A stretch of DNA of 64,000 nucleotides from an uncultured Poribacteria bacterium (GTDB lineage Bacteria; Poribacteria; WGA-4E; WGA-3G), in the NCBI GenBank assembly GCA_951813545.1, contig OX638352.1:4993966-5057965 (forward strand), written 5' to 3'. Made by a program: the position numbers and the translations under genes. The notes beneath the pieces are model-generated. The model was given only the letters and a program-made list of their open reading frames with translations, was not told the DNA's origin and ran no database searches. Below are positions 8,373 through 17,600 of this stretch, one piece after another; the stretch's first letter is position 1, and every line of letters starts with the position of its first letter.

Positions 8373-9668
8373 CCTTCGATTGTAGCAAAGATTACCGAAG
8401 AAGTCCAAAAGATTTTTGAAGACCTGACAGGCGATGCGTCTGTTCTGATTTCAGATGTAGAGGAGCAAGTCTCTGCGGCTATTGCTTCGTGGGGGCAAAG
8501 GCTCTCAGAGGGGATTCTTTCTGAAATCGCCAACGCCCCGGATATGGCTCGAAAGTCTGTCGTGTGCCGAGAGTGTCAAGGGCGGAGTCGTCGGTATCGC
8601 CAAAGAAGTCGGAGTTTTACAACGGTGTGTGGTGTTTTGCGTCTGCCGAGATGGGAGTATAAGTGTCAATGTGGTGCTATTTATGTGCCTTGGGAGGCGA
8701 GGCAACACCTCAAGGGCAGGTATACGCAGGCGGTTGCTGCAGCGATGATGCGTGTCGCTGCAAAGTTGAATTATCGCGCTGCCGCAGCGGAGTTAAAACA
8801 TCAAGGCATTGAAATTAGCCATACGACGCTGCATCAGAAAGTTCAGGCGTGGTCAGTTGGTGAGTCGGTCTCTGATTATGTTGGAAAAGCATCACTGGAT
8901 GTTGGTGCGCGGTGGTATGTCAGTTGTGATGGGTGCTATACGAACTCACGTGTTGGCTGGCAGGAGGTGAAAGTCGGCAGCATCGGTAAAGATTATCCAC
9001 ACCAGAACGCGACCTCGGTGATGAAAATCCGCCCACCCCGCCTGCGGTATGTTGCCTCTCGGGGCAGTGTGGCGGATTTTCGCCATCAACTCGCAGCTTT
9101 AGCAACGCAGACCGGCATTTATCAAGACGAAAAAACGATCGCAGACGAAGAAGTCGTTGTGATAGGTGATGGAGCCGTGTGGATATGGAACTTGGCAGAT
9201 GAACACTTTCCGGGTGCCACTGAAATCGTTGACTATATGCATGCCAAAACGCATTTATATGATGTCGCTAAACAAGCCTTCGGAGAAGATGACCGAGATG
9301 CCATCGAAACTTGGGTGGATATAACTGAAACACCTCTTTACAATGGAGAGACTTCTAAAGTCGTAGCACGTATCCGGGCTTTGGAGACACAAAACCCAGA
9401 CATGGCAGATGTCCTCAAAAGAGAAGTCGGTTATTTTCAAAAACATGCCCATCGCATGCAGTATCGCACGTTCAACGAAAAAGGATATCAGATCGGCAGT
9501 GGCGTCATTGAGTCTGCTTGTAAACATGTTGTCGCTGAACGCTGTAAACTCGCAGGCATGCGATGGAGCAAACCCGGGATCAATGCCATACTCTTTTGGA
9601 GATGTTTGCTAAAGAATGACTCTTGGGATACTTATTGGGACACACAAGACAGGCAGAACGCAGCATAA
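8370..9668 (+). CDS. ISKra4-family transposase
   Basis: A 432-residue DDE-type transposase. Visible parts are a zinc-binding segment (CRECQGRSR, then CQCGAIYVPW) near residues 65-110, a helix-turn-helix-like KLNYRAAAAELKHQGIEIS, catalytic-core VVVIGDGAVWIWNLADEHFP followed by EIVDYMHAKTHLYDVA, and the C-terminal IGSGVIESACKHVVAERCK characteristic of the family. It sits inside the intact inverted repeats at 8261-9695 and is full length with an AAGGAG ribosome site, so it is probably active. Expression from outside the element is likely limited by the hairpin at its start. Confidence 0.92.
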   Translation: MPSIVAKITEEVQKIFEDLTGDASVLISDVEEQVSAAIASWGQRLSEGILSEIANAPDMARKSVVCRECQGRSRRYRQRSRSFTTVCGVLRLPRWEYKCQCGAIYVPWEARQHLKGRYTQAVAAAMMRVAAKLNYRAAAAELKHQGIEISHTTLHQKVQAWSVGESVSDYVGKASLDVGARWYVSCDGCYTNSRVGWQEVKVGSIGKDYPHQNATSVMKIRPPRLRYVASRGSVADFRHQLAALATQTGIYQDEKTIADEEVVVIGDGAVWIWNLADEHFPGATEIVDYMHAKTHLYDVAKQAFGEDDRDAIETWVDITETPLYNGETSKVVARIRALETQNPDMADVLKREVGYFQKHAHRMQYRTFNEKGYQIGSGVIESACKHVVAERCKLAGMRWSKPGINAILFWRCLLKNDSWDTYWDTQDRQNAA

Positions 9669-9711
9669 ATGCGCTGCCAAAAACTTTACACACCCGTTTT
9701 TAGTTGATAAG

Positions 9712-9741
9712 TTGACAATAAAAGCAAAAACGCTCATAATA
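9712..9741 (+). promoter_or_regulatory. Promoter candidate for the membrane protein
   Basis: TTGACA (9712-9717) and ATAATA (9736-9741) have 18-bp spacing, about 35 bp before the ATG at 9779. It lies just outside the insertion sequence, so the insertion spared it. Confidence 0.5.
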
Positions 9742-9778
9742 CATGCAACAGATTATGTGAAAAGCGGAGGTTATAGAT

Positions 9779-11395
9779 ATGGACATGGCAATTATCCCGT
9801 GGCAAATGGTACTTCTATGTGGGTTATCTGTGTGTGTTGGATGGGGGATACGCGGCAACTTCGGACATGAATACGGTGCTGCAATTGCTGGTGCGCTCGG
9901 CGCAATGGCAATCGTCCTACTCTCCGGAAGAGAGGATTGGTGGCGGCACGTTCACTACTTCGCTATGTTCGGTGCGATCGGTTGGTCTTTCGGCGGAAGT
10001 ATGTCCTATATGATGGTCGTTGGGTACAGCCATTCTTCGCAGTCATTGACTGTATTTTACGGGTTCGCGAATCTATTCGCTATCGGTTTCTTGTGGGCAG
10101 CCCTCGGTGGTGCGGGAACTGCGCTGCCTGCGTTTTTGACACATACGCAGCTATCTCTGTTTTTTGCGCCGATCGCTGCTGTCTTTATAGGCTGGTCGCT
10201 TCAGGCAGTGATCATCGACCGTGTTCTTGCACCGAAACGGATGCAACGGCACGAAAGTCCTCTCTACTGGTACGATACAGATTGGGTGGCAGCTCTGGTG
10301 GCGATAGTCGCTGCACTTATTGTCGCGCTCTTCCGTGGCGGTTTGGACATGGGCACGAATCTCGTCCTGTATATGGGTATCGGTTGGTTCGGCGGATTTT
10401 TGTTGTTGGTAAACGTTTGCCGTCTTCGCATGACACCACCGCGTGGGGACAACTGGGCAGGTTGTGTCGGTATGGTTATCGGAATCTTGGGGTACTGTTC
10501 GCGTTATGAACTCAGCGGTGTCGCTTTTGCTACACTAATGACAGGTTTCGGCGGCGGTGTCGCGTTTTCATTTGGACAATTATTGAAGCTTATCTTCATC
10601 TGGATCGGTAACCGAACGAATTTGCACACGAATTGGCACAGCGTCATGGAACAGACCCAAGGCTTCCTATTCGGACTCGGTATTGCAATACCGTTCGGTC
10701 TCCTTCTTAACCGAGCACCGCTCTTAGAAACAAACCCAAATCTCCCGCAATGGACGGAAATATTCGCTGTGTTCACTGTGCTGATTCTATTGACGTACGT
10801 CAATTATCGGAAGGCAGCGGGAACGTGGGTGGATTTGGTTGAAGGCTTACCAGAGCGATTTTTTGGGCTGCCTGTTGTCGGCTGGTTTCGGCATTCGAGA
10901 GGATGGATAGGCTGGTTCGAGCTTTTCTATATCGGTCTCGGTATTGCCTGTGTCTGGCTTTTGTCGGTACATTTTCGAGAACCGCTCGCCTTTATTCCGA
11001 CGAGTTGGTTAGGGAAAGGTCAACTTCTCTTTTTTGTATTTATATGGTGGGTAGTTATCTTCAACTTTGAGCGGGCGTTAGTCGGTTTCAGTCCACACCG
11101 TCTGACGACAGAAGGCGTGATTACGCTCAACGCGATTATCTGCACCGTGTTGATGGCATTGGGACCATTGGCTGTGCCGAAACAGACAGGGAGTCTCTTC
11201 ACATTCAATGAATGGGTTTGGCAGACCCTGATCTGGGGGATAGTCGTGCTGGTAGGGACGACGGTTGTTTTCTGGGGTATCAAGCACCTGCTCTACGGAA
11301 AAGAACATGCAGGAGGCGCAGCACTCCACATCCGATTCGGAGCGGATTCCAACGCGCCAAAGGCGAAACCGAAGGCAGGAGAACAGCACCCGTAA
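9779..11395 (+). CDS. Polytopic membrane protein of unknown function
   Basis: A 538-residue protein with roughly 12 hydrophobic segments, so an inner-membrane protein. No transporter signature I can name is present. Notable sequences are GWGIRGNFGHEYGAAIAGAL near residue 20 and HTNWHSVMEQTQGFLFGLGI near residue 283. The C-terminal tail is short, soluble and rich in Ala, Pro and Lys. The ATG follows GGAGG (9766-9770) with 8-bp spacing. The downstream amidohydrolase is convergent, so there is no operon partner to suggest a role. Confidence 0.8.
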   Translation: MDMAIIPWQMVLLCGLSVCVGWGIRGNFGHEYGAAIAGALGAMAIVLLSGREDWWRHVHYFAMFGAIGWSFGGSMSYMMVVGYSHSSQSLTVFYGFANLFAIGFLWAALGGAGTALPAFLTHTQLSLFFAPIAAVFIGWSLQAVIIDRVLAPKRMQRHESPLYWYDTDWVAALVAIVAALIVALFRGGLDMGTNLVLYMGIGWFGGFLLLVNVCRLRMTPPRGDNWAGCVGMVIGILGYCSRYELSGVAFATLMTGFGGGVAFSFGQLLKLIFIWIGNRTNLHTNWHSVMEQTQGFLFGLGIAIPFGLLLNRAPLLETNPNLPQWTEIFAVFTVLILLTYVNYRKAAGTWVDLVEGLPERFFGLPVVGWFRHSRGWIGWFELFYIGLGIACVWLLSVHFREPLAFIPTSWLGKGQLLFFVFIWWVVIFNFERALVGFSPHRLTTEGVITLNAIICTVLMALGPLAVPKQTGSLFTFNEWVWQTLIWGIVVLVGTTVVFWGIKHLLYGKEHAGGAALHIRFGADSNAPKAKPKAGEQHP

Positions 11396-11435
11396 TGAGA
11401 AAGGTGAGGTTCATAAAAATAATTGGGCAATTGAC

Positions 11436-11493
11436 GGGCAATGAATTACCCTACTACGAGCGGGTGTGTTTGTAGTAGTGCGATTCATCGCAC
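11436..11493. repeat. Nested intergenic hairpins
   Basis: CTACTAC (11451-11457) pairs with GTAGTAG (11472-11478), and GTGCGAT / ATCGCAC (11478-11493) forms a second stem with a 2-nt loop. It lies between convergent genes and may act as a terminator or belong to the hairpin repeat family. Confidence 0.45.
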
Positions 11494-11542
11494 GTTCGGA
11501 AATTACCCATGCGCGAGAATGGAAACTGCGCCTATGAAATTT

Positions 11543-12694
11543 TTAGCCGTGTGTATGCCGTTGTTGATACACCTGTCCACCTTTGACAACAACAACCGGT
11601 TCCAGCTTCTGTTTGCCTACCCTCACCTGATCTCGCGCATCTATCAGTTGAAATTCACCTTCGCGAAGTTCAAAAATCACTGCATCTCCCCACGCGTCGA
11701 CAGCCAACGTGCCGACCTGTCCCGGCATCAATATGGTTTCAGCGGGGACGCTGGTGACCTTCGCCAGGGCATCGTCAAGCGACATACCAAGATACAGAAA
11801 TTTGTTAACGACATTTACGAGATCATACACAGGACCGTCAATGTTGTAGATATGTAAGTCGGATGAAATTGTCGTAGGCTCAATGCCTTGCGCCATCGCT
11901 TTCTGAACGACATCCCAACTGAAGGAGCCTGCGCCGTGTCCAACGTCGAAGATAACACCACGCTCAATCGCTGCATGTACAGAATCCCGAATCTTACCAT
12001 TCTCATCCAAAATACCGCATTCCATATCGTGGAAGCAGTGGGTTAGAATATCACGCTCACCCATCAGTGCCAATATATCGTCAATGGACTCACACCAAGC
12101 ATCCTGTGGATGAACCATTAAGGGCAGTCCTGCAGCGTCAGCGGCTTCACGCGCTCTATGTAATGGCAACATCTGTGCCCTCGCGCCAACGATACTCTCT
12201 CGCGTCAACCGGACCTTAACCCCTAAGATGATGTCGCGATGCTGTTCTATCATTTGACACGCTTTCCCGACATCGGCATAGTCAGGATTTTCCAACTCTC
12301 CAATCTCTTGCGTGAGCATGCCTTGTGAAGATATGTTTAATTGCGCGAGGATGCGCGTGTCGCTCACGTCAATAACGTATTTACGGAACCCCGGAAATGT
12401 GTCTGCCCCTGCTGAACCCGCATCAACGACAGTTGTCGCCCCGCGTGCCAAACAGGTCGGATCAGGTTCAATCCCGAAGTGGCTTACACCGTAGAAGACA
12501 TGCACATGTAAGTCGATAAGACCAGGTGTGACGAAACATCCGGCTGCATCCAATACCTCTCTCGCTTCGGATGTCGGTATCTCGTCACTGATTGCCGAGA
12601 CGCGCCCGTTCGCGAATGCTACATCTTTACACGCATGGATGCCCTGCGCCGGATCGACGACGGTTCCATTTTTAATGAGCAATTCATAGTTCAT
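11543..12694 (-). CDS. Amidohydrolase/deacetylase-family metallohydrolase
   Basis: A 383-residue TIM-barrel amidohydrolase related to the D-aminoacylase and dihydroorotase-like group. Metal-site motifs are GLIDLHVHVF (HxH), a Lys in ILGVKVRLTRES (possible carboxylated bridging lysine), LMVHPQDAW, ILTHCFHDM and TISSDLHIYN (final Asp). I chose the ATG at 12694 (MNYELLIKNGTVVDP) because GAGG precedes it; the frame extends to 12709 without a ribosome site. The substrate is probably an N-acyl or cyclic amide. It shares a strand with the PhyH-HEAT gene upstream. Confidence 0.85.
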   Translation of the reverse strand: MNYELLIKNGTVVDPAQGIHACKDVAFANGRVSAISDEIPTSEAREVLDAAGCFVTPGLIDLHVHVFYGVSHFGIEPDPTCLARGATTVVDAGSAGADTFPGFRKYVIDVSDTRILAQLNISSQGMLTQEIGELENPDYADVGKACQMIEQHRDIILGVKVRLTRESIVGARAQMLPLHRAREAADAAGLPLMVHPQDAWCESIDDILALMGERDILTHCFHDMECGILDENGKIRDSVHAAIERGVIFDVGHGAGSFSWDVVQKAMAQGIEPTTISSDLHIYNIDGPVYDLVNVVNKFLYLGMSLDDALAKVTSVPAETILMPGQVGTLAVDAWGDAVIFELREGEFQLIDARDQVRVGKQKLEPVVVVKGGQVYQQRHTHG

Positions 12695-12719
12695 GCGGAA
12701 AGTCCTCACATAGAAAATA

Positions 12720-12740
12720 GGCGCGCTTACAAAGCGCGCC
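12720..12740. repeat. Perfect intergenic hairpin
   Basis: GGCGCGCTT / AAGCGCGCC, a 9-bp stem with loop ACA, lies between PhyH-HEAT and the amidohydrolase. It has the same design as those at 4429 and 4529 but a different stem sequence. Confidence 0.55.
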
Positions 12741-12764
12741 TACCAGAGGTTAGTCCATTGTTTG

Positions 12765-14279
12765 TTAATGCGTGCTTTCGCGACTTGTAATCGGACACCA
12801 TCGTGCCATCAGTAGATAATCAAACAGTGCCGATTCCGCTTCCGGTGTGTCAATTCGCTTCAGTGCGTGGATAGTATTGTCTCGGACATAACGATCTTCA
12901 TCCCAAAGGGCTTTCGCCAGTACGGGAACTGCGTCGTTTGCGGCGGGTCCAATCTGTGCCAATGCTAACGCCGCTTCAAAGCGCGCTTGTTTGTCGTCAT
13001 CGTCAGCAACCATATCGGTTAGGTGCGGCACCGCCGGAGCGGCAGTTGCACCGAGACTCCCAAAGGCTTCAGCAAGGTAGCGGCGGACTTCAACGCATTC
13101 GTCCTTCGTCCGTTCCATCAACGCCGGAATAGCCGGTTCCGCTGCGTCCCCTATCTGTGCTAAGGCATAAGCGGCTTCAGTGCGAACGGTCTCTTCAATG
13201 TGTTGTAACGCTTCGCTCAATGCGGGAACAGCCGGAGCACCAACCGCTGCCAATGCGTATGCCGCCATTCGTCGCATGATCTGGTCTTCAACGCCGAGCG
13301 TCTCAATCAATTGAGAGACAGCTGGTGCCCCAATTGCCCCAAGTGCATAAGCGGCGTTCAGGCGAACAGGTTCATAAACATCACACAACCCTTGGATGAG
13401 GTGTGGAATTGCCTCTGCAGCAGACTCACCAAACATACCCAAGTCGTCAGCGGCGTGGGAACGGACAGCCCCATCATCATCGCTCAATCCTGTAATGTGC
13501 TTTGTCAGCCTTCCATTAGCAGTCTGTGTTGCCTGTCCGTTGGATTCCCCTGCCATCCAATTCCAGACGTGTCGCCACGTCCCCTGATGTGTGGGGGTTG
13601 CCCGATCGCTATCTTCCAGTTTCCAGTGGGGATCCGTTACGTTCCACTCCGGTTTCTGCGGCGCGTCCATCCGAATGAACTGGAACTTCATCATGTAACG
13701 CGTTTTGTCAGTTTGGTTTGCCATGGCGCGATGCCAGAGGTCAAAGTGGATGATTGTCATCGTGCCAGCCTCACCACTGAGTGCTAACTCACCCTCGTTA
13801 TCCTTAGTGATTCGGGTGTCATAGTACTGCGTTCCGGGTAAGACAGCAGAAGGTCCAATTTCGAGGGGTGAGTCCTGTGGATAGTAGAACGCCATCGCCC
13901 AGCGTGGACAATGGTGACGCACCTTCTGATACCCCCAATAACTATCCTTGTGAAATCCCTGCCCGTCGCTATGCGGACGGTTTTGGTGCGGATGCCGATG
14001 TGAGTGCATGACGTAATTCTCGCCCAAAATACTCGTAAATGCGCCACGGACAGCAGGATCCTCAAAAACGGCTTGTAGTTCGGGGACACGCGGCAAGATA
14101 TTATTCCCTAAATTGCCCTCTTTTGCGGTGTATTCCTGCGTTTTACGATAGATCGTTTCATGGAAACTGCGTGGCAGATCGGTTTTTATAGTGAGATGTC
14201 CATTCAGAATAAAATCACGCATCTGCGCGTCGGTTAGTTTACTGCCTTCCTTTAACTGTGAATTCGTTTGCATGGTCAA
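12765..14279 (-). CDS. Phytanoyl-CoA dioxygenase-like domain fused to HEAT repeats
   Basis: A 504-residue fusion. Residues about 20-245 are a PhyH-type Fe(II)/2-oxoglutarate dioxygenase, with an iron-binding HxD in GQGFHKDSYWGY and the distal His in IHFDLWHRAM. Residues about 260-490 are five to six HEAT-like repeats (for example VRLNAAYALGAIGAPAVSQL, VRTEAAYALAQIGDAAEPAI). Dioxygenases of this type hydroxylate small hydrophobic substrates; HEAT repeats are protein-binding scaffolds. No signal peptide is seen. A promoter-like palindrome lies 30 bp upstream. The substrate and partner are unknown. Confidence 0.85.
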   Translation of the reverse strand: MTMQTNSQLKEGSKLTDAQMRDFILNGHLTIKTDLPRSFHETIYRKTQEYTAKEGNLGNNILPRVPELQAVFEDPAVRGAFTSILGENYVMHSHRHPHQNRPHSDGQGFHKDSYWGYQKVRHHCPRWAMAFYYPQDSPLEIGPSAVLPGTQYYDTRITKDNEGELALSGEAGTMTIIHFDLWHRAMANQTDKTRYMMKFQFIRMDAPQKPEWNVTDPHWKLEDSDRATPTHQGTWRHVWNWMAGESNGQATQTANGRLTKHITGLSDDDGAVRSHAADDLGMFGESAAEAIPHLIQGLCDVYEPVRLNAAYALGAIGAPAVSQLIETLGVEDQIMRRMAAYALAAVGAPAVPALSEALQHIEETVRTEAAYALAQIGDAAEPAIPALMERTKDECVEVRRYLAEAFGSLGATAAPAVPHLTDMVADDDDKQARFEAALALAQIGPAANDAVPVLAKALWDEDRYVRDNTIHALKRIDTPEAESALFDYLLMARWCPITSRESTH

Positions 14280-14308
14280 ATCTCCCTTTTCATGATAAAG
14301 CTGCTCTC

Positions 14309-14337
14309 ATTTTACTTGACATGAATTTATTTGTCAT
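14309..14337 (-). promoter_or_regulatory. Palindromic promoter upstream of PhyH-HEAT
   Basis: The minus strand reads ATGACA (14337-14332), 17 bp, TAAAAT (14314-14309). The spacer is bracketed by TGACA...TGTCA (14317-14336), and the other strand also reads TTGACA. A close relative lies at 38446-38474, upstream of the second PhyH gene. Confidence 0.5.
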
Positions 14338-14679
14338 CTGTTTTAATTTTGGTTATCGGTTGTCGGTTTGGGATTTATGCGATTCAAGGATTGGGGGGCG
14401 GCAATCAGGATGGGAAGGATGGAAGCATCTCTTCTGTAGTAGGGCGGAAATCCACAGAAACCCCCAAGCATAACACTCCGATTCCCGACGCGAAAGGATG
14501 GGAGGGCGGAATTTCTGAATCTCGGATTACGTGGATTACACAGATGACGCGGATTTTAAGACATCCTCCTGTGAAATCATGGCTTATCTATCGGGGTTGA
14601 AAACCTTCTACAAAAGGGTGGAGTGGTTAATGTCAAAAAATTTACATACCCCTTGACTGATAGCCGATGGCTGACTGCC
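14338..14679. other. Intergenic, no gene seen
   Basis: This holds low-complexity purine-rich sequence, a fragment of the TCGGTTGTCGG repeat family (near 14346) and direct GGATTACGTGGATTACACAG-type repeats resembling those near 25583. It is the trailer side of the CRISPR array. Confidence 0.5.
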
Positions 14680-17600
14680 ATTTCATTCCCTTCAAACGGG
14701 AAAGCATATCCAAAGCGTAGCCACAGTTGGGTTGGCCAATCCCGATCTGGAAACAGTTTCAATTCCCTTCAAACGGGAAAGCGTATCTGAACGGGGACAA
14801 TAGAAAGTATCGCCACTGCCTATGGAGTTTCAATTCCCTTCAAACGGGAAAGCGTATCTGAACCAACCAACTTGGTTTGGCCGAGGAAATCAGTTCAGGT
14901 AGATTGTTTCAATTCCCTTCAAACGGGAAAGCGTATCTGAACTTAAAAAAACAGAAAAGGGAGGAGAAAAAGATGAGGATAAGTTTCAATTCCCTTCAAA
15001 CGGGAAAGCGTATCTGAACACTGACAAAACAATGGGAGACATCCGATGAATAACTCATCGCGTTTCAATTCCCTTCAAACGGGAAAGCGTATCTGAACTG
15101 TCATACAAACATAGAAACTCGTCAGGATTAATGACAAGTTTCAATTCCCTTCAAACGGGAAAGCGTATCTGAACATTGGCAAACTTCACAGACAGCCAAT
15201 CAGCTGCCATCACGTTTCAATTCCCTTCAAACGGGAAAGCGTATCTGAACTTAGGTATAGATGGGGGAATAAAAGGGGCCGTGGTCGTTTCAATTCCCTT
15301 CAAACGGGAAAGCGTATCTGAACCAAACTCAGCAACAACAATGTCCCTCCGGCCAAAGAAGTTTCAATTCCCTTCAAACGGGAAAGCGTATCTGAACATA
15401 TATACCGGAAAACAAAAGGAGAGATAATGTATTACAGTTTCAATTCCCTTCAAACGGGAAAGCGTATCTGAACTAAAGTTGGGTCCGCAAATTAAGGACC
15501 TGACTTTATCAGTTTCGTTTCAATTCCCTTCAAACGGGAAAGCGTATCTGAACAAAAACAGCGAAGGCGCAACCGTCGCCCGGGAAACCTCGTTTCAATT
15601 CCCTTCAAACGGGAAAGCGTATCTGAACGAGAATTGGTGGGACACAAAAAGAACCTTGGTTCAAGTTTCAATTCCCTTCAAACGGGAAAGCGTATCTGAA
15701 CTGGTTGTCATCGCTATTGTGTCTGCTGCGGTAGTATTGTTTCAATTCCCTTCAAACGGGAAAGCGTATCTGAACAATACAGATACGAAGCCAAGGATTT
15801 GGCAGCTTGGATGCTAAGTTTCAATTCCCTTCAAACGGGAAAGCGTATCTGAACGGAAGAAATAGAGAAAAAGATGGAGCTGGCAGAACAGGTTTCAATT
15901 CCCTTCAAACGGGAAAGCGTATCTGAACTTGACGGACAAGACTGGGTAAACGCTACCAGAAAAGAGTTTCAATTCCCTTCAAACGGGAAAGCGTATCTGA
16001 ACTCTATAAATCCAAAGGAGAAAAATATGAGAAGCACATTAAGTTTCAATTCCCTTCAAACGGGAAAGCGTATCTGAACGAACTGGAGGATAATCCATCC
16101 CAAGGCCAGACATACGGTTTCAATTCCCTTCAAACGGGAAAGCGTATCTGAACAAAATAAAAACAGGAGGATAAATCCTTGAAACCAAGTTTCAATTCCC
16201 TTCAAACGGGAAAGCGTATCTGAACTACTGAAAAAGGAGAAGATAATGGAGTATACCGGTAACGTTTCAATTCCCTTCAAACGGGAAAGCGTATCTGAAC
16301 TTATACATCAAGTACGCCTGAGGCTGGTGAATTTTAGTTTCAATTCCCTTCAAACGGGAAAGCGTATCTGAACGGAGGAGAAAATGTTATTTGAAAAAAT
16401 TAAAATCTCCAAAGTTTCAATTCCCTTCAAACGGGAAAGCGTATCTGAACCAAGGAAGATGGCACTGCGGTTGATGGTGACAAAATGTTTCAATTCCCTT
16501 CAAACGGGAAAGCGTATCTGAACCCGAAAACTTGTGCGAGAGATGCGGGGATGAATTTCGTTTCAATTCCCTTCAAACGGGAAAGCGTATCTGAACATTA
16601 TGCCCTCCTGAAGGGGTCGCAGACTGGACTAAAGAATGTTTCAATTCCCTTCAAACGGGAAAGCGTATCTGAACCTGCACCAGTTCGGGGACGGCAGGTC
16701 GCCACATCGACGTGTTTCAATTCCCTTCAAACGGGAAAGCGTATCTGAACACGAGTCTCTCCAGGAGGGTGGCGATTACGATTGCCCCACAGTTTCAATT
16801 CCCTTCAAACGGGAAAGCGTATCTGAACCTTACATTGGCCCACGAGAGCCTGCATGCATGGCAAAGTTTCAATTCCCTTCAAACGGGAAAGCGTATCTGA
16901 ACGAAACTGAAACTGAAGGCTTTAATTGCCATTACGCTAACGTTTCAATTCCCTTCAAACGGGAAAGCGTATCTGAACGAAGTGTGAAGGGACTTAATAC
17001 GCTTCGCATCTATCTGTGTTTCAATTCCCTTCAAACGGGAAAGCGTATCTGAACTTTTTTTAAACCTTTCTGCAACAATTGTTGCAATTATGTTTCAATT
17101 CCCTTCAAACGGGAAAGCGTATCTGAACGGAGGAGAAATCCTTGAAAGCAACAAAACTGGCATTAATTGCGTTTCAATTCCCTTCAAACGGGAAAGCGTA
17201 TCTGAACTGATAACTGCCTTAATTGAGGCGGTGGAGGATTTGGTTTCAATTCCCTTCAAACGGGAAAGCGTATCTGAACAGACGGAAATTGACCAAAACC
17301 CAGTACAGCACTTTAGGTTTCAATTCCCTTCAAACGGGAAAGCGTATCTGAACTTGCTTTGACCCTAAGGGTCGTGACATCAGCGGTTAGTTTCAATTCC
17401 CTTCAAACGGGAAAGCGTATCTGAACGATTAGCTGGGAACAGTCCGAAGTCGGTATGGCTTGGACGTTTCAATTCCCTTCAAACGGGAAAGCGTATCTGA
17501 ACTACCATACTTGCTACCGTGGTCATTTGGCCGATACTTGGGTTTCAATTCCCTTCAAACGGGAAAGCGTATCTGAACTTAAATTCAGTAAAGGCTACAG

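Larger units (their letters stand above)
8261..9695 (+). mobile_element. Complete ISKra4-like insertion sequence
   Basis: A 1435-bp element with perfect 21-bp terminal inverted repeats (left starts GGGTGTGTAAAGTTTTTGGC, 8261-8281; right 9675-9695). It is flanked by a perfect 9-bp target duplication GTTTTTAGT (8252-8260 and 9696-9704). Intact ends and duplication indicate a fairly recent insertion. Confidence 0.93.

Noticed and set aside
9937..10509. 190-residue ORF on the plus strand
   Set aside because: A shadow frame of the membrane protein at 9779-11395; Cys/Arg-rich composition without a ribosome site.
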